NCBI GenBank assembly: GCA_046594915.1
Contig: JBKJRC010000005.1
Span: forward strand, 1-64,000
Direction: 5' to 3'
Origin: Methylotenera_A sp046594915
Lineage (GTDB): Bacteria > Pseudomonadota > Gammaproteobacteria > Burkholderiales > Methylophilaceae
DNA length: 64,000 bases
Part shown: positions 33,385 to 42,892 of the stretch, piece by piece
Layout of the letters: the number at the start of each line of letters is the position of its first letter
Numbering within the stretch: position 1 is the first letter of the stretch
The notes under the pieces: generated by a model
The model's database searches: none
The model's input: the letters and a program-made list of their open reading frames with translations, nothing else
What the model was told of the DNA's origin: nothing
Made by a program: the position numbers and the translations under genes

Positions 33385-34905
33385 ATGATTCAAATTTTTC
33401 AACACTTTCAGTTTGCCATGCCATACTTATTAGGCGCATTAACCGTATTGGCATTTGCGCCTTTTTACATTTTTCCAATCGCACTATTGTCTTTAATTGG
33501 GCTATTTTATTTGTGGATTAATGCCGGTTCTGCCAAAACCGCTTTCAAGTTAGGCTTTCAGTTTGGCTTGGGTTTATATGTCATCGGCATTTATTGGATT
33601 TATATCAGTTTGCACGATTTTGGCGGCATGCCTTGGTGGTTTGCAGGCTTTTCCACTTTTTGCCTGTGCGCATTTATGGCGCTTTTTGTCGGCTTGGTGG
33701 GTTATTTTAGTAAACGATTCGGCTTTTTAATCCTAAGCGCACCCGTGTTATGGGGATTATCCGATTGGGTGCGCAGCTGGATTTTCACTGGTTTTCCATG
33801 GTTAACTTTGGGTTACAGCCAAGTACCGCATAGTCCGCTGGCTGGGTTTATGCCAATTATCGGCGTTTACGGCGTATCGGTTATCACCGCTTTGGTGGCT
33901 GCAATTATCGCGTTTTGGCTGGCAAAACCTAACCTTTCCAATATTTTTAAACGCAATGCGATTGTCGCGTTAGTTTTAATCATTGTTGCTGGCAATTTAC
34001 TAAAAGCAATTGAGTGGACAACGCCAATCGGCAAACCAATCAGTGCGGCGCTCATTCAAGGCAATATTGCGCAAGACACCAAATGGTCGCCCGAAACCGC
34101 GCAACACACTATTGACACATACCTGTCGATGGTTAAACAAAGCCATGCGCAATTAATCGTGTTGCCCGAAACCGCGCTGCCAGTGATTTCCAGCCGATTA
34201 GATGCCAGCATAACCGATGCTTTAATCAATCACGCCAAGCAAAATAATGGCAATATTGTGGTGGGTTTGGTTGAGTTAAAGTCTGACTTAACCCATAAAA
34301 ATGCTGAATATTTTAACAGCGCCTTTAGTTTTGGCACAGCACCCACGCAAAGCTATGCCAAAAACCATTTAGTCCCATTTGGCGAATATATTCCATTAAA
34401 ACAAGTATTTGGTTGGATTTACCGCGATTGGCTTAATATGCCGTTAAGCGATTTATCACGCGGCGGCGCGTATCAAACGCCGATGCAATTGGGCAATCAA
34501 AAAGTGGCGGTTAATGTGTGTTACGAAGACGTTTTTGGCGAGGAAATCATTCAGCAATTGCCCGCCGCTACGTTACTGGTGAATATTAGCAACGACGCTT
34601 GGTACGGCAAATCCTACGCCGCCAATCAGCATATGCAGTTTAGCCAAGCACGCGCGCTGGAAACCGGTCGCATGATGTTACGCGCCACCAATACAGGCGC
34701 AACCGCCGCGATTGACGCGCACGGTTACATCGCTGCTCACGCGCCGCACGATGTGCAAACCACGCTCAATATCCAGGCACAAGGCTACGCTGGCAGCACA
34801 CCTTATGTGCGCTGGGGCAACTGGCCGTTTATTGTGCTGAGTTTTGCGGTTTTATTGGCGCTCGCGTGGATTAAACAATCGCGGAAAACAAGCTTTGTAA
34901 GGTAA
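33385..34905 (+). CDS. lnt: Apolipoprotein N-acyltransferase
   Basis: The 506-residue inner-membrane enzyme has about six membrane segments in residues 10-210 and a nitrilase-type catalytic domain (about 220-480) with Glu (LPETALP), Lys (KNHLVPFGEY) and Cys (NVCYEDVFGEE). It adds the third acyl chain to lipoproteins, needed for Lol-dependent sorting. Several lipoproteins in this window (SCO, MlaA, the small ones at 44.1-44.6 kb) would be its substrates. A start at 33418 is also possible. Confidence 0.94.
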   Translation: MIQIFQHFQFAMPYLLGALTVLAFAPFYIFPIALLSLIGLFYLWINAGSAKTAFKLGFQFGLGLYVIGIYWIYISLHDFGGMPWWFAGFSTFCLCAFMALFVGLVGYFSKRFGFLILSAPVLWGLSDWVRSWIFTGFPWLTLGYSQVPHSPLAGFMPIIGVYGVSVITALVAAIIAFWLAKPNLSNIFKRNAIVALVLIIVAGNLLKAIEWTTPIGKPISAALIQGNIAQDTKWSPETAQHTIDTYLSMVKQSHAQLIVLPETALPVISSRLDASITDALINHAKQNNGNIVVGLVELKSDLTHKNAEYFNSAFSFGTAPTQSYAKNHLVPFGEYIPLKQVFGWIYRDWLNMPLSDLSRGGAYQTPMQLGNQKVAVNVCYEDVFGEEIIQQLPAATLLVNISNDAWYGKSYAANQHMQFSQARALETGRMMLRATNTGATAAIDAHGYIAAHAPHDVQTTLNIQAQGYAGSTPYVRWGNWPFIVLSFAVLLALAWIKQSRKTSFVR

Positions 34906-34943
34906 AATTAGTTTTTTGAATTTCTGTAACAATAATTAACTTT

Positions 34944-35897
34944 ATGGTGTTAACTTTTCAACAAATCATCTTAACCCTGCAACAATATTGGGATAAACAA
35001 GGCTGTGTTTTGTTGCAGCCTTATGACATGGAAGTCGGCGCAGGCACTTCGCACACCGCCACTTTCTTGCGCGCGCTTGGCCCAGAACCTTGGAAAGCCG
35101 CCTATGTACAACCAAGCCGCCGCCCAAAAGATGGCCGTTATGGTGAAAATCCAAACCGCTTGCAGCATTATTACCAATACCAAGTGGTATTAAAACCTGC
35201 GCCATCCAACATTTTAGAGCTGTATTTGGGTTCGCTTGAAGCATTGGGTTTTGATTTAAAACAAAATGACATCCGCTTTGTAGAAGACGATTGGGAAAAC
35301 CCGACTTTAGGTGCATGGGGCTTGGGATGGGAAGTCTGGCTAAATGGCATGGAAGTGACGCAATTCACCTACTTTCAGCAAGTGGGTGGCATTAATTGCA
35401 AACCCATCACAGGCGAAATCACCTATGGTTTAGAACGCTTGGCGATGTATTTGCAAGGCGTCGATAGCGTTTACGATTTGCACTATTCAGAAAACGTGAA
35501 ATACGGCGATGTGTTTCATCAAAATGAAGTGGAACAATCGACTTATAACTTTGAACATTCTGATGTGGAGTTTCTTTTTACCGCTTTTATTGCACACGAA
35601 AAACAAGCGCAAAACTTGGTTGAGCAAAAACTGGCCCTGCCCGCTTATGAGCAAGTATTAAAAGCCGCTCATACCTTCAATTTATTAGATGCAAGAGGCG
35701 CTATTTCGGTGACCGAGCGCGCTGCTTACATTGGAAAAATCCGCAACATTGCCCGCGCAGTTGCGGCTAGCTACCTTGATAGCCGCGCCAGACTTGGTTT
35801 CCCGATGGCGCCAAAAAATTGGGCCAATGAAGTATTAGCTGGCCTAGAAAAAATAGAAACGGCCAAGTTAGAGCAAGCCAAGAAAGCAGCAGCATAA
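34944..35897 (+). CDS. glyQ: Glycyl-tRNA synthetase alpha subunit
   Basis: The 317-residue class II synthetase subunit has LQQYWDKQGCVLLQPYDMEVGAGT at its start and the conserved PSRRPKDGRYGENPNRLQHYYQ segment. It forms an alpha2-beta2 enzyme with GlyS, encoded two bases downstream. Confidence 0.97.
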   Translation: MVLTFQQIILTLQQYWDKQGCVLLQPYDMEVGAGTSHTATFLRALGPEPWKAAYVQPSRRPKDGRYGENPNRLQHYYQYQVVLKPAPSNILELYLGSLEALGFDLKQNDIRFVEDDWENPTLGAWGLGWEVWLNGMEVTQFTYFQQVGGINCKPITGEITYGLERLAMYLQGVDSVYDLHYSENVKYGDVFHQNEVEQSTYNFEHSDVEFLFTAFIAHEKQAQNLVEQKLALPAYEQVLKAAHTFNLLDARGAISVTERAAYIGKIRNIARAVAASYLDSRARLGFPMAPKNWANEVLAGLEKIETAKLEQAKKAAA

Positions 35898-35899
35898 GT

Positions 35900-38071
35900 A
35901 TGGAAAAGAACCCGCATAACAAAAACCTACTGGTTGAATTATTTGTTGAAGAATTACCCCCAAAAGCCTTAAATAAATTAGGTGAAGCGTTTTCAACTGT
36001 CTTATTTGAATCGCTTAAAACGCAAGGCTTAACCTTAGAAAATGCCGTTGTCACCGCTTTTGCAACACCCCGTCGTTTAGCTGCACATATTAAGTATGTG
36101 GCGGATAAAGCCGATGATAAGCAACTATCGCAAAAACTCATGCCAGCCAATGTAGGCTTAGACGCTAATGGTAACGCAACCCCTGCCCTGATTAAAAAAT
36201 TGCAAAGTTTAGGTGCTGACGCATCTGCTGTTGCCAGCCTTAAAAACGACAATAACACGCTATTTTTAGATGTGTTGCAGGCAGGTGTTACGTTGCAAGA
36301 TGGCTTGCAAAAAGCATTAAACGAAGCCATCGCAAAATTGCCGATTCCAAAAGTGATGACTTATCAACTGCATGAGAACACACAAAACCCAGGCTGGGAA
36401 AGCGTTAACTTTGTGCGTCCAGCGCATGGTTTACTCGCCATGCATGGCAGCAGCGTAATCGCTGTCAATGCATTGGGATTGAATGCCGGCAACTCAACGC
36501 ATGGTCACCGCTTTGAAGCAAAGCAGCCAGTCATTATCATTAAACATGCCGATAGCTACGAGCAGCAATTGTTGGATGAAGGCGCAGTGATTGCTAGTTT
36601 CTCAGCCAGAAAAGCTGAAATCGTCCGCCAATTAAATGCTGCCGCGGGCAAACAAAATCTTAAACCGATTGAAGATGATGCATTGCTGGATGAAGTCACC
36701 GCGTTGGTAGAACGCCCAAATGTATTACTTGGCCAGTTTGAAGAAATTTATCTGGAAGTGCCGCAGGAATGTTTGATTTTGACCATGAAGGCCAATCAAA
36801 AGTACTTTCCGCTTTTAGATGCCAATAATAAGTTAACCAATAAATTCTTGATTGTCTCAAACATCTCACCAAAAGACCCAAGTGCGGTGATTGGCGGTAA
36901 CGAACGCGTGGTGCGCCCACGCTTGGCCGATGCAAAATTCTTCTTTGACCAAGACCGTAAAAAGACACTGGAAAGCCGTATTGCTGGTTTGGACAAAGTG
37001 GTTTATCACAATAAATTGGGCAGTCAAGGCGAACGTACAAAACGTGTTAGAGCGATTGCCAAAGCAATTGGCCAGCAATTGGGCGGTGATGAGTTAGCGG
37101 CTCTTGCTGACCAAGCCGCACTATTAGCCAAAGCCGATTTAATCACCGATATGGTGGTTGAATTTCCGGAATTGCAAGGCATTATGGGGCGCTATTATGC
37201 GCAACATGAAGGCTTAAATAATGACGTCGCTTTTGCCATTGAAGACCACTACAAACCTCGCTTTGCGGGTGATGAGTTGCCGCGTAATCAAGTGGGTGTT
37301 TGTGTTGCAATCGCAGATAAAATAGAAATGCTAGTTAGTTTAGTTGGTATTGGCGAAAAACCAACTGGCGATAAAGATCCATTCGGTTTACGGCGTCATG
37401 CACTTGGTGTAATTCGTATGTTAATTGAAAAAGAAATACCACTTTCAACTGCTCAATTAATCAACATTACTTTTGATACTTACGATCATTTATTTAAAAA
37501 ATGGTCTCAAGATGACTGCGAAAATTTCGGATTTAATGTTGGTTTTGAGTTAAATAGCTCTAGTCTTTTAAAAAACTTTTTTCAAGACCGTCTAGCAAAT
37601 AATATGAAAGAGCAAAGCTTTGAGGCATTAGTAGTGGATTCTGTACTGTCTTTACATCATAAATTGATTAGCAATTTACCTAAACTCTTGGAAGCTGCTC
37701 AAGAATTTACAAGTTTGCCCGAAGCTCCTGCTTTAGCGAACGCAAACAAACGCGTCAGCAATATCTTGAAAAAAGTAGAAGGTGAAGTAAAAGCGGAAGT
37801 TAACGCTAGCTTATTGCAAGAACCTGCAGAAATTGCATTAAATAATGCATTAAGTCACGTAAAACCACTAGCCGACAGGTTATTTGAAAGTGGTGATTAC
37901 ACGGGTTCACTTAAAACTTTGGCCGCATTAAAATCGCCTGTCGATGATTTCTTTGATAATGTGATGGTGAATGCGAATGACCCTGCGCTGAAGGCGAACC
38001 GTTTAGGCTTGCTGGCAATATTGCACCAAACCATGAACCGCGTTGCGGATTTGTCCAAGTTGGCCAATTAA
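35900..38071 (+). CDS. glyS: Glycyl-tRNA synthetase beta subunit
   Basis: The 723-residue beta subunit begins LLVELFVEELPPKAL, has the HD-like region around EFPELQGIMGRYYA and ends with a DALR-type anticodon-binding region (about 600-715). It completes glycyl-tRNA synthetase with GlyQ. Codon use between about 37380 and 37900 looks somewhat more AT-rich than upstream, but the reading frame is intact and the length is normal. Confidence 0.97.
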   Translation: MEKNPHNKNLLVELFVEELPPKALNKLGEAFSTVLFESLKTQGLTLENAVVTAFATPRRLAAHIKYVADKADDKQLSQKLMPANVGLDANGNATPALIKKLQSLGADASAVASLKNDNNTLFLDVLQAGVTLQDGLQKALNEAIAKLPIPKVMTYQLHENTQNPGWESVNFVRPAHGLLAMHGSSVIAVNALGLNAGNSTHGHRFEAKQPVIIIKHADSYEQQLLDEGAVIASFSARKAEIVRQLNAAAGKQNLKPIEDDALLDEVTALVERPNVLLGQFEEIYLEVPQECLILTMKANQKYFPLLDANNKLTNKFLIVSNISPKDPSAVIGGNERVVRPRLADAKFFFDQDRKKTLESRIAGLDKVVYHNKLGSQGERTKRVRAIAKAIGQQLGGDELAALADQAALLAKADLITDMVVEFPELQGIMGRYYAQHEGLNNDVAFAIEDHYKPRFAGDELPRNQVGVCVAIADKIEMLVSLVGIGEKPTGDKDPFGLRRHALGVIRMLIEKEIPLSTAQLINITFDTYDHLFKKWSQDDCENFGFNVGFELNSSSLLKNFFQDRLANNMKEQSFEALVVDSVLSLHHKLISNLPKLLEAAQEFTSLPEAPALANANKRVSNILKKVEGEVKAEVNASLLQEPAEIALNNALSHVKPLADRLFESGDYTGSLKTLAALKSPVDDFFDNVMVNANDPALKANRLGLLAILHQTMNRVADLSKLAN

Positions 38072-38085
38072 ATGTCAGGCAATAA

Positions 38086-38643
38086 ATGAAACTGGTTATT
38101 TTAGATAGAGACGGCGTGATTAATGTTGATTCTGCCAATTTCATCAAAAACCCGAATGAGTGGATTCCGATTGCTAGTAGCCTAGAAGCCATCGCGTTGC
38201 TCAATCAATCGGGCTTTCGCGTAGCTTTGGCGACCAATCAATCGGGCATTGCGCGTGGCTTGTTTGATATGGCCACGCTCAACAGTATTCACGACAAAAT
38301 GCATCGTGCGTTGGCACTGGTTGGTGGGCGTATCGATGCGCTATTTTATTGCCCGCATGCGGCAGATGACCATTGCAATTGTCGCAAACCCAAAACAGGC
38401 ATGATTGAAGATATCGGCCGCCGATTTTCGATTGAATTGAAAGAAGTATTTGGCATTGGTGATGCATATCGCGATTTGAAAGCCTTTGCGGATGCGGGCT
38501 GCAAGCCAATATTAGTACGCACTGGTAAGGGTGAAGAAACGCTGGCGCAAGCGCAAATGCCCGATAAAAAGCTACCAGCAAACACCTTAATTTTTGCCGA
38601 TTTAAATGAGGCGGTACAGCATATTATCGCTGAAAACGCATAA
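38086..38643 (+). CDS. gmhB: D-glycero-beta-D-manno-heptose-1,7-bisphosphate 7-phosphatase
   Basis: The 185-residue HAD phosphatase shows LDRDGVINVDS (nucleophile Asp7 and Asp9), the zinc loop CPHAADDHCNCRKPKTGM and GDAYRDLKAFADAG. It dephosphorylates heptose bisphosphate in ADP-heptose synthesis for lipopolysaccharide. It follows glyS by 14 bases, the common betaproteobacterial order. Confidence 0.94.
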   Translation: MKLVILDRDGVINVDSANFIKNPNEWIPIASSLEAIALLNQSGFRVALATNQSGIARGLFDMATLNSIHDKMHRALALVGGRIDALFYCPHAADDHCNCRKPKTGMIEDIGRRFSIELKEVFGIGDAYRDLKAFADAGCKPILVRTGKGEETLAQAQMPDKKLPANTLIFADLNEAVQHIIAENA

Positions 38644-38745
38644 TTGGCTTACTTAACACTATTTTTTACCCAATTTTTTTGGTTAACTCTAATCGCTACG
38701 TTACCTTGCTAAATTAAATATTCGGATATTTTTTGCGCTTTTAAA

Positions 38746-39450
38746 ATGCTATTATTTTTACGCTCTGTATTGTTCTTTTTAGGCCAAGTTATCACTGCGC
38801 CTATTTTCACTTTTATCGCATTACTGGCTTTGCCACTAAACCCCATTACACGTAATTATTTAATCTCTGGCTGGGCACGTAGTATGATTTGGTGGTTGCG
38901 CATCACTTGCAATATCACACATAAAATCAATGGTTTAGAAAATATTTCCAGCACACCCAGCATCATTTTGTCTAAGCACCAATCGGCGTGGGAAACATTG
39001 GCTTTTCAGGCGATTTTTCCTGAGCAATCTTATGTCATGAAACGCGAATTATTGTGGATTCCTATTTTTGGCTGGGGTTTAGCCATGAGTTCGCCGATTG
39101 CAATCGACCGCAGCGCGGGACGCGAAGCGCTCAAAAAGCTGGTTGAAATCGGCAAAGATAGATTGAATAAAGGTTTGTGGGTGGTGATTTTTCCAGAAGG
39201 CACGCGCAAATCGCCGGGCGAACGCGGCAAATATCATATTGGCGGCGCTTGGCTTGCCACGCACACTAATACGCCAATTGTGCCAGTGGCGCACAACGCG
39301 GGCGAATTTTGGCCTAAAAATAGTTTTATTAAAAAACCTGGTGTCATCCAATTGCATATTGGGCCGCCAATTCTAACCGCAGGTTTAAAAGCCGATGTGG
39401 CGAATCGCTTAACGGAAGCGTGGGTTGAAGCTGAGATGGTCAACATATGA
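38746..39450 (+). CDS. plsC: 1-acyl-sn-glycerol-3-phosphate acyltransferase
   Basis: The 234-residue membrane enzyme has an N-terminal hydrophobic segment (about 5-28), the acyltransferase motif KHQSAWE (His-x4-Glu, usual in this subgroup), and FPEGTRKSPG. It makes phosphatidic acid from lysophosphatidic acid at the inner membrane. It belongs to the glyQS-gmhB-plsC-M48 cluster. Confidence 0.94.
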   Translation: MLLFLRSVLFFLGQVITAPIFTFIALLALPLNPITRNYLISGWARSMIWWLRITCNITHKINGLENISSTPSIILSKHQSAWETLAFQAIFPEQSYVMKRELLWIPIFGWGLAMSSPIAIDRSAGREALKKLVEIGKDRLNKGLWVVIFPEGTRKSPGERGKYHIGGAWLATHTNTPIVPVAHNAGEFWPKNSFIKKPGVIQLHIGPPILTAGLKADVANRLTEAWVEAEMVNI

Positions 39451-39510
39451 AAAATACTGATTTTTATGCGAACTGTATGGCCACTTGCGCTGGAATAACG
39501 GATTTTTTTC

Positions 39511-40221
39511 ATGGCTAACCAAGTGCTCACTTTGACCAATGGCGAAACGATTTCGTATTTATTAGAGCATCGCCAACGCCGTACGGTTGGGCTTAAAATT
39601 ACGGCTGATGGTTTGGTGGTGCATGCGCCAAAACGCATTTTTGCTTTCCAACTGAATCAGATTTTACGAGAAAAATCCAATTGGATTATCAATAAACTGC
39701 AAGCCCGTACGGCGAATCAAGTGGATGCGATAAATTGGGTGGATGGCGAGTATTTATTGTATTTGGGTCAAGATATTCGGTTAAGTATTATGAATAACGC
39801 AAGCAATAAAGCATTAGTTTTTGAGGCGAATACATTAACTGTTGCAACGCCAACGTCTGATAATCACGCGCTAATTCGCCGCAAAGTGATGCAATGGTAT
39901 CAAAAACAAGCGGGTTTAGATTTTGGTCGCCGACTAACAATTCTGGCGGCTAAATTAAATGTAACCACGCCGCCATTAACGCTTTCCAACGCAAAATCGC
40001 GTTGGGGAAGTTGCAATAGTCGCGGCGAAGTGCGCCTAAATTGGCGCTTGTTACAAGCGCCGCCGCATATTATTAATTACGTGATTTGTCACGAACTGGC
40101 ACATTTAAAACAGATGAATCATTCCGCACAATTTTGGGCGGTGGTCGAAAATCTGTTCCCCGATTACAAGCAAGCTGAAAAAGCACTCAAAACACTATCA
40201 CCACAATTACACCGCATTTAG
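39511..40221 (+). CDS. M48/YgjP-type metal-dependent hydrolase
   Basis: The 236-residue protein belongs to the DUF45/YgjP family. The zinc site is HELAHLKQMNHSAQFW (HExxH with a third His), preceded by SRWGSCNSRGEVRLNWRL. It is cytoplasmic by sequence (no signal peptide). Its substrate is unknown, but the gene commonly follows plsC in betaproteobacteria. Confidence 0.9.
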   Translation: MANQVLTLTNGETISYLLEHRQRRTVGLKITADGLVVHAPKRIFAFQLNQILREKSNWIINKLQARTANQVDAINWVDGEYLLYLGQDIRLSIMNNASNKALVFEANTLTVATPTSDNHALIRRKVMQWYQKQAGLDFGRRLTILAAKLNVTTPPLTLSNAKSRWGSCNSRGEVRLNWRLLQAPPHIINYVICHELAHLKQMNHSAQFWAVVENLFPDYKQAEKALKTLSPQLHRI

Positions 40222-40311
40222 GGGATTGTGAAATTCCGCCAAATAAGTATCGTTAATTTTAATTGTTTAACTCACTAAACGTCTTTAAATCTTCAATAAT
40301 AGGGGAATAAA

Positions 40312-40845
40312 ATGGCAGAAGTAAGCAGTGTGAACATTGGCATGCGTAACGTGCATATTTACCGTTTTACCGGCGATGTAATTGATAGTCAGCGATCGTC
40401 TGAAACCAGCGTCACAGGCCATGGCAATGGCCAAATCTCATCTCATACCTATCATTACAACGAAATCTTTTTACGCGCATCCGATGGGCAGGAAAAATCG
40501 GTGGAAGTGGCCAGCTCTGGCGTATCGGTGCGTCCAGGCAATGTCGTCACGGTATTGTGGGGCATTGTGGGCAATAACGAAAAAGGTGCTTATACCACGG
40601 TGCATAACCATGACACGCAGCAAACTGGCCATATTGCCAAAGGCATTAACGATACGGCTGGGCCACATCTTTATAATATGATGATAATTCTATTTGTATT
40701 TGTGGGCGTGGTTGCTGGCTTTAGCTTGCTGGGTGGTGGTTTTAGCTCAATTATTCCTGCTGCGATTACTGCCTATTTCTTTTACTGGCTAATACAACGA
40801 CGCAGAAAATTGCGTGCAGCAATGGAAGCGGCGATTATTAAATAG
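40312..40845 (+). CDS. Two-TM membrane protein of unknown function
   Basis: The 177-residue protein has a hydrophilic N-terminal domain (about 1-118) rich in Ser, Thr and His, with short beta-like segments (HIYRFTGDVID, SVTGHGNGQIS). Two membrane helices follow (about 121-140 and 142-160), and then a basic tail RRRKLR. The start follows AGGGGA. I do not recognise a named family. It is the first of three consecutive uncharacterised envelope genes. Confidence 0.75.
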   Translation: MAEVSSVNIGMRNVHIYRFTGDVIDSQRSSETSVTGHGNGQISSHTYHYNEIFLRASDGQEKSVEVASSGVSVRPGNVVTVLWGIVGNNEKGAYTTVHNHDTQQTGHIAKGINDTAGPHLYNMMIILFVFVGVVAGFSLLGGGFSSIIPAAITAYFFYWLIQRRRKLRAAMEAAIIK

Positions 40846-40884
40846 TTTTTCTTACTTAATTAATTTGGTTAATTAATTTGGTTA

Positions 40885-41379
40885 ATGATTTTGCACATTA
40901 TGCACACGTTAAGTATTAAACCCATTTTGGCTCAATGTATGTGTTGTGCATTAGTCGCGTCTTTCGTTTACACAAATTCACCAGTTTTTGCGGCAGAAAA
41001 TCTCGCCAACAACATTATTTCACAAGCCACTGGCGGCCAAATGAATGCCGCTAAAGGTAGCTATTTTGAAAACACGTGCAATCAACAGCTTGATTATGAC
41101 GCACAAGTAATTGACCTAAATAACGATGGCCAAGCCGAAGTGTTTACGCAAACTTATGGCGCTTGTATGGGTGGAATGGCTGGCGTGCATGTTAATTTAT
41201 ACATCAAAAATACAGCTAAAAAATGGCAGCCGCAGTTTGGTTTTCCTGGTGTGTATCGTGTATTAAAAACTAAATATAAAAACTATCCTGATATTGCAAT
41301 TGATGGCCCTGGTACTTGCTCGCCGATTTGGCGCTGGAACGGACAGCAGTATGAATTATTTAAAAAGTGTCCTATTTAA
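40885..41379 (+). CDS. Exported protein with a DxNxDG calcium-type loop
   Basis: The 164-residue protein has a signal peptide (about 1-36, ending PVFAAE) and, in the mature part, DLNNDGQAE, a calcium-binding loop of the FG-GAP/dockerin type. Four Cys lie in the mature part (NTCNQQ, GACMGG, GTCSPI, KKCPI), which could make two disulfides. The repeated aromatic pattern resembles small FG-GAP-like secreted proteins. The alternative start at 40900 is equally good. Function is unknown. Confidence 0.7.
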   Translation: MILHIMHTLSIKPILAQCMCCALVASFVYTNSPVFAAENLANNIISQATGGQMNAAKGSYFENTCNQQLDYDAQVIDLNNDGQAEVFTQTYGACMGGMAGVHVNLYIKNTAKKWQPQFGFPGVYRVLKTKYKNYPDIAIDGPGTCSPIWRWNGQQYELFKKCPI

Positions 41380-41430
41380 ACTGCGTTCGATTTAATAATT
41401 TTCTACTTTAGAAAGTACCATTAAAAAAAT

Positions 41431-42105
41431 ATGTTTGCGCATAAATTAGCAGGACTTAACGCTTTTTACCAAGTCATTAAGGCCAATCGCATCGCTACGC
41501 TTATATTTGCTGCGCTGATCTTTGCGCTTAGCACAGTTGCTTCCCATCTGATTAGCAAAGCAACCGAGCGCCTAATTCCTGCGTTGGACGAATCGGCACA
41601 GATTATTAAAAATCAAAATATGCAGTTTGATGTGGTGAAAGAAAATCTGCAAAAACTACAAAACTCGGTCAATAAACAAGATCGCGAATACTTGGATTCT
41701 GCCTTTGCGGCAGTCAAAGACATCAAAAATACCAGCGGTGAACTGGCATTAAAAATAGCCGCGCTGCAAGATGAGAATAATCAACTTGAGCAAACGCTCA
41801 AATCGACAAAAGGCATTTATGGTGGTGTGGATGTGGTTGTGCCAAACAACTCTGGCTTTAAAATCGATAGCCAAAACTCGTTTGGATTCAGAATTCGATC
41901 AACTTATGCGATTGTGTCGCTTACATCTACCAACACATTAGAAAACGTGAGAGAAAAAGGCTTAAGGTCAGGACAAGGCATTGAATTTACGAATGAAAAT
42001 AGTAAAAAATGCGCCCTAGTTTATAATGGTAATACGCAGATTTCTGCTCAAAATTCCAATCAAAACTTAGTTGCAGGTAATTTTCAAATTATTTGCAAAA
42101 AATAA
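41431..42105 (+). CDS. Membrane-anchored coiled-coil protein of unknown function
   Basis: The 224-residue protein has one membrane segment (about 23-46), then a long helical stretch (about 50-130) with regular Leu, Ile and Val spacing and many Gln, Asn and Lys residues, likely a coiled coil. A small C-terminal beta-rich domain (about 135-224) contains two Cys near the end. No family is recognised. The topology suggests an inner-membrane anchor with the rest in the periplasm. Confidence 0.7.
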   Translation: MFAHKLAGLNAFYQVIKANRIATLIFAALIFALSTVASHLISKATERLIPALDESAQIIKNQNMQFDVVKENLQKLQNSVNKQDREYLDSAFAAVKDIKNTSGELALKIAALQDENNQLEQTLKSTKGIYGGVDVVVPNNSGFKIDSQNSFGFRIRSTYAIVSLTSTNTLENVREKGLRSGQGIEFTNENSKKCALVYNGNTQISAQNSNQNLVAGNFQIICKK

Positions 42106-42172
42106 ACGCCTGTGCATTAAGCGCCGATTCAGCCTTAACACGATTTATCCTTAAAATTTTAAAACTTAAAAC

Positions 42173-42775
42173 TTAAAGTAATTTTTTAATATCACTCGCA
42201 ATATCGGCTGGCTTTTGCCCGTAATCTAAATACAGCCGAATTTTTCCTGCTTTATCAAATACATACATGCCAGCGCTGTGGTCAATAGTGTAATCTCCTT
42301 GGGTTTGGCTGGGCACTTTTGAATAGTAGATTTTGAAGTTGCCCAATGTTTCCGCTGTTTCTTGCAAACTACCCCACAGACCAATAAAGCGTGGGTTAAA
42401 CGATGGCACAAATTGCGCCAAAACTGCTTGCGTATCGCGTTGCGGGTCAACCGTCACAAAAATCACCTGCACTTGGTCGGCTTTATCACCCAGCAATTTC
42501 ATGGCTTGTTTAAGATCTGACATGGTGGTTGGACACACATCTGGGCAGTGTGTGTAGCCAAAAAATAGCGCCACCACTTTGCCTTTAAAATCGCGCATGG
42601 TGCGCGCTTTACCGTTGTGATCGGTTAACGCCAACGGTTTAGCGAAATCTGCGCCAGTAATGTCGGTGCCCACAAAACCAGTTGCGGCTTTATGCGAAGC
42701 ATCTTGCGCGGGTTTGCATGCGCTTAAAAATAAAACCAAATTTACTAACAAGCCTGCCAACAATAATTTTTTCAT
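42173..42775 (-). CDS. SCO1/SenC-family copper protein (lipoprotein)
   Basis: The 200-residue protein has a lipobox LSAC (Cys20) and a thioredoxin-like fold with the copper-binding Cys77-x3-Cys81 pair (HCPDVCPT) and the partner His in TIDHSAG. SCO proteins deliver copper to, or reduce, the CuA site of cytochrome oxidase. It is a single gene here with no oxidase genes nearby, and divergent from ilvE. Confidence 0.92.
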   Translation of the reverse strand: MKKLLLAGLLVNLVLFLSACKPAQDASHKAATGFVGTDITGADFAKPLALTDHNGKARTMRDFKGKVVALFFGYTHCPDVCPTTMSDLKQAMKLLGDKADQVQVIFVTVDPQRDTQAVLAQFVPSFNPRFIGLWGSLQETAETLGNFKIYYSKVPSQTQGDYTIDHSAGMYVFDKAGKIRLYLDYGQKPADIASDIKKLL

Positions 42776-42892
42776 GTTAAAACTCCAATTAAACCCTGTA
42801 TTTATTCAACATTTTGATTTTAACATGCATCAAGAAGTTCGCCCTTTAGTTTACAATAACGGTTTTGCAAAACTAGCGCTTTAAGGAAAAGT

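Noticed and set aside
37380..37900. Foreign insert within glyS, suggested by more AT-rich codons
   Set aside because: The frame is intact and the protein length and motifs are normal for GlyS; local composition drift is sufficient.
38716..38731. Hairpin with a TCGG loop just before plsC
   Set aside because: The stem is only A-T pairs, six bases long, and lies where the plsC ribosome site should be; it is probably chance.
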